Under the pieces are notes generated by a model. It was not told the DNA's origin. It worked only from the letters and a program-made list of their open reading frames with translations, and searched no databases. Made by a program: the position numbers and the translations under genes. From Campylobacterales bacterium (GTDB lineage Bacteria; Campylobacterota; Campylobacteria; Campylobacterales; JALSKU01), in the NCBI GenBank assembly GCA_027038335.1, contig JALVWI010000001.1:1-5428 (forward strand): a stretch of 5,428 nt of DNA, read 5' to 3'. Below are positions 4,767 through 5,428 of the stretch, piece by piece. Each line of letters begins with the position of its first letter. Within the stretch, counting starts at the first letter, position 1.

Positions 4767-5428
4767 ATGAAAAAAACTAGTATAAGTATAATAGCTTCAA
4801 GCATTGTACTATCTGGTGTACTTATGCTTTCTACCGGTTGCGGTAGTAGCAGCAGTTCAGCTTCTACAGGTAGTGGAAGTAGTAGTTCTGCATCTTCTCA
4901 AAAGAGTGTGACTGCAGTAGATGGATATATCATAGGAGCTACCGTAACAGATGCAAAAGGTACATCATCAAAAACAGATGTAAACGGTGTTGCGACAGCT
5001 TCATTTGATCTTAGTGCTCCTTTAACATCAAACGGCGGTGTTATTGATGCAAATAGTAACGGTAAAGCTGATACAGGAGAGCTTTTGGCTCCGACTTTAA
5101 AAGCACCGGCTGGAAAGACAGTAATATCACCTTTGACAGACTTGGTAGCAAACGGTGCAGATGCTGCAAAATTAGCAAATAGTTTGGGTATATCTGAAGC
5201 AGACTTGTATAGTGATCCGATGAAAACTAATAATATAAGTGTAGCAAAAGCAATGCAAATCGTATATGCTGTAATTGTTAATAACAAAACAGAGGCATTA
5301 ACAAATAAGATAAATGCTACAACATTACCGGGAGGTTCATCTGCTTCATCTTCATCATCTGCTTCATCTTCAAATGCTTCTGCAACTGGAAATCTTCCTG
5401 ATTTTGGAAGAAAGCTAAACAGCAATCT
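4767..5428 (+). CDS. Ser-rich putative lipoprotein with EF-hand-like loop (3' truncated)
   Basis: The frame is open from ATG 4767 to the window end (220 complete codons), so the protein continues beyond it. The N-terminus is a lipoprotein-type signal: MKK, a hydrophobic stretch, then LSTGC with Cys25 as the likely lipidated residue. Ser at -3 is less usual than Leu but still fits broad lipobox rules. A flexible Ser/Gly/Ala linker follows (26-44). Residues 50-82 (VDGYIIGATVTDAKG onward) resemble the 'DGYI.GATV' opening of beta-sandwich modules in surface proteins. DANSNGKADTGE (94-105) has Asp, Asn, Asn, Gly, Asp and Glu at the ligand spacing of an EF-hand loop, suggesting calcium binding. A helical part (about 117-185, including VISPLTDLVANGAD) recalls adhesin-type surface lipoproteins. 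A second Ser-rich linker begins at 191 with a perfect tandem repeat. Function is not recognised; cell-surface adhesion or assembly is a guess. It may be co-transcribed with the preceding gene by terminator read-through. Confidence 0.85.
   Translation, partial: MKKTSISIIASSIVLSGVLMLSTGCGSSSSSASTGSGSSSSASSQKSVTAVDGYIIGATVTDAKGTSSKTDVNGVATASFDLSAPLTSNGGVIDANSNGKADTGELLAPTLKAPAGKTVISPLTDLVANGADAAKLANSLGISEADLYSDPMKTNNISVAKAMQIVYAVIVNNKTEALTNKINATTLPGGSSASSSSSASSSNASATGNLPDFGRKLNSN
5337..5372 (+). repeat. Perfect 18-bp tandem repeat encoding a Ser/Ala linker
   Basis: TCATCTGCTTCATCTTCA occurs twice with no mismatch, coding for SSASSS twice (residues 191-202). The unit is six codons, so gain or loss of copies changes linker length without breaking the frame. 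Exact identity at the DNA level suggests a recent duplication. Confidence 0.85.

Noticed and set aside
4898..5425. Long antisense ORF of 175 codons
   Set aside because: It lies opposite the lipoprotein gene, which has a ribosome binding site, lipoprotein signal and sensible domains. The antisense frame is open because of the Ser/Ala-rich codons on the + strand.

Overview
The window is AT-rich and every supported gene is on the + strand. It reads as part of a type II secretion system (T2SS) operon followed by an envelope or secreted-protein locus. Low GC, adenine-rich codons, weak -35 boxes and prepilin N-termini with lysine-alanine before FTL/FTLV suggest a Campylobacterota bacterium, perhaps a Sulfurimonas- or Sulfurovum-like lineage. 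That placement is inferred from style; no database search was possible.

Positions 1-3090 hold the secretion machinery. The 3' end of a GspD-family secretin (1-497) is followed by a short spacer with an unusual 9-unit degenerate heptamer tract (544-606). Then come a complete GspE assembly ATPase (best start GTG 625, end 2151) and two minor pseudopilins resembling GspI (2141-2584) and GspJ (2581-3090). The last three genes overlap by 4-11 bases, which points to one translationally coupled operon. No gspF, G, H or K lies between or directly after them, so those parts must be encoded elsewhere if the system is complete. A 42-codon ORF (500-628) spans the heptamer tract and ends in a GTGA overlap with gspE; it may be a small gene or a by-product of the repeat.

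Positions 3091-3241 are a regulatory intergenic region. It contains an inverted repeat, a good sigma70 -10 box (TATAAT, 3146-3151), a leader hairpin, a perfect 20-bp palindrome and a strong ribosome binding site.

Positions 3242-5428 encode exported proteins. The first is a 478-residue Sec-dependent protein of unrecognised function, rich in Thr, Asn, Ser and Gly and carrying four matches to the bacterial N-glycosylation sequon. A strong intrinsic terminator (4704-4738) follows. Only 28 bases later a Ser-rich putative lipoprotein with an EF-hand-like calcium loop begins and runs off the window end.

A working picture is that GspD, GspE and the pseudopilins make up part of an export apparatus, and that the downstream secreted protein and lipoprotein are its cargo or surface partners. 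The machinery assignment rests on clear motifs; the cargo link rests on proximity only.
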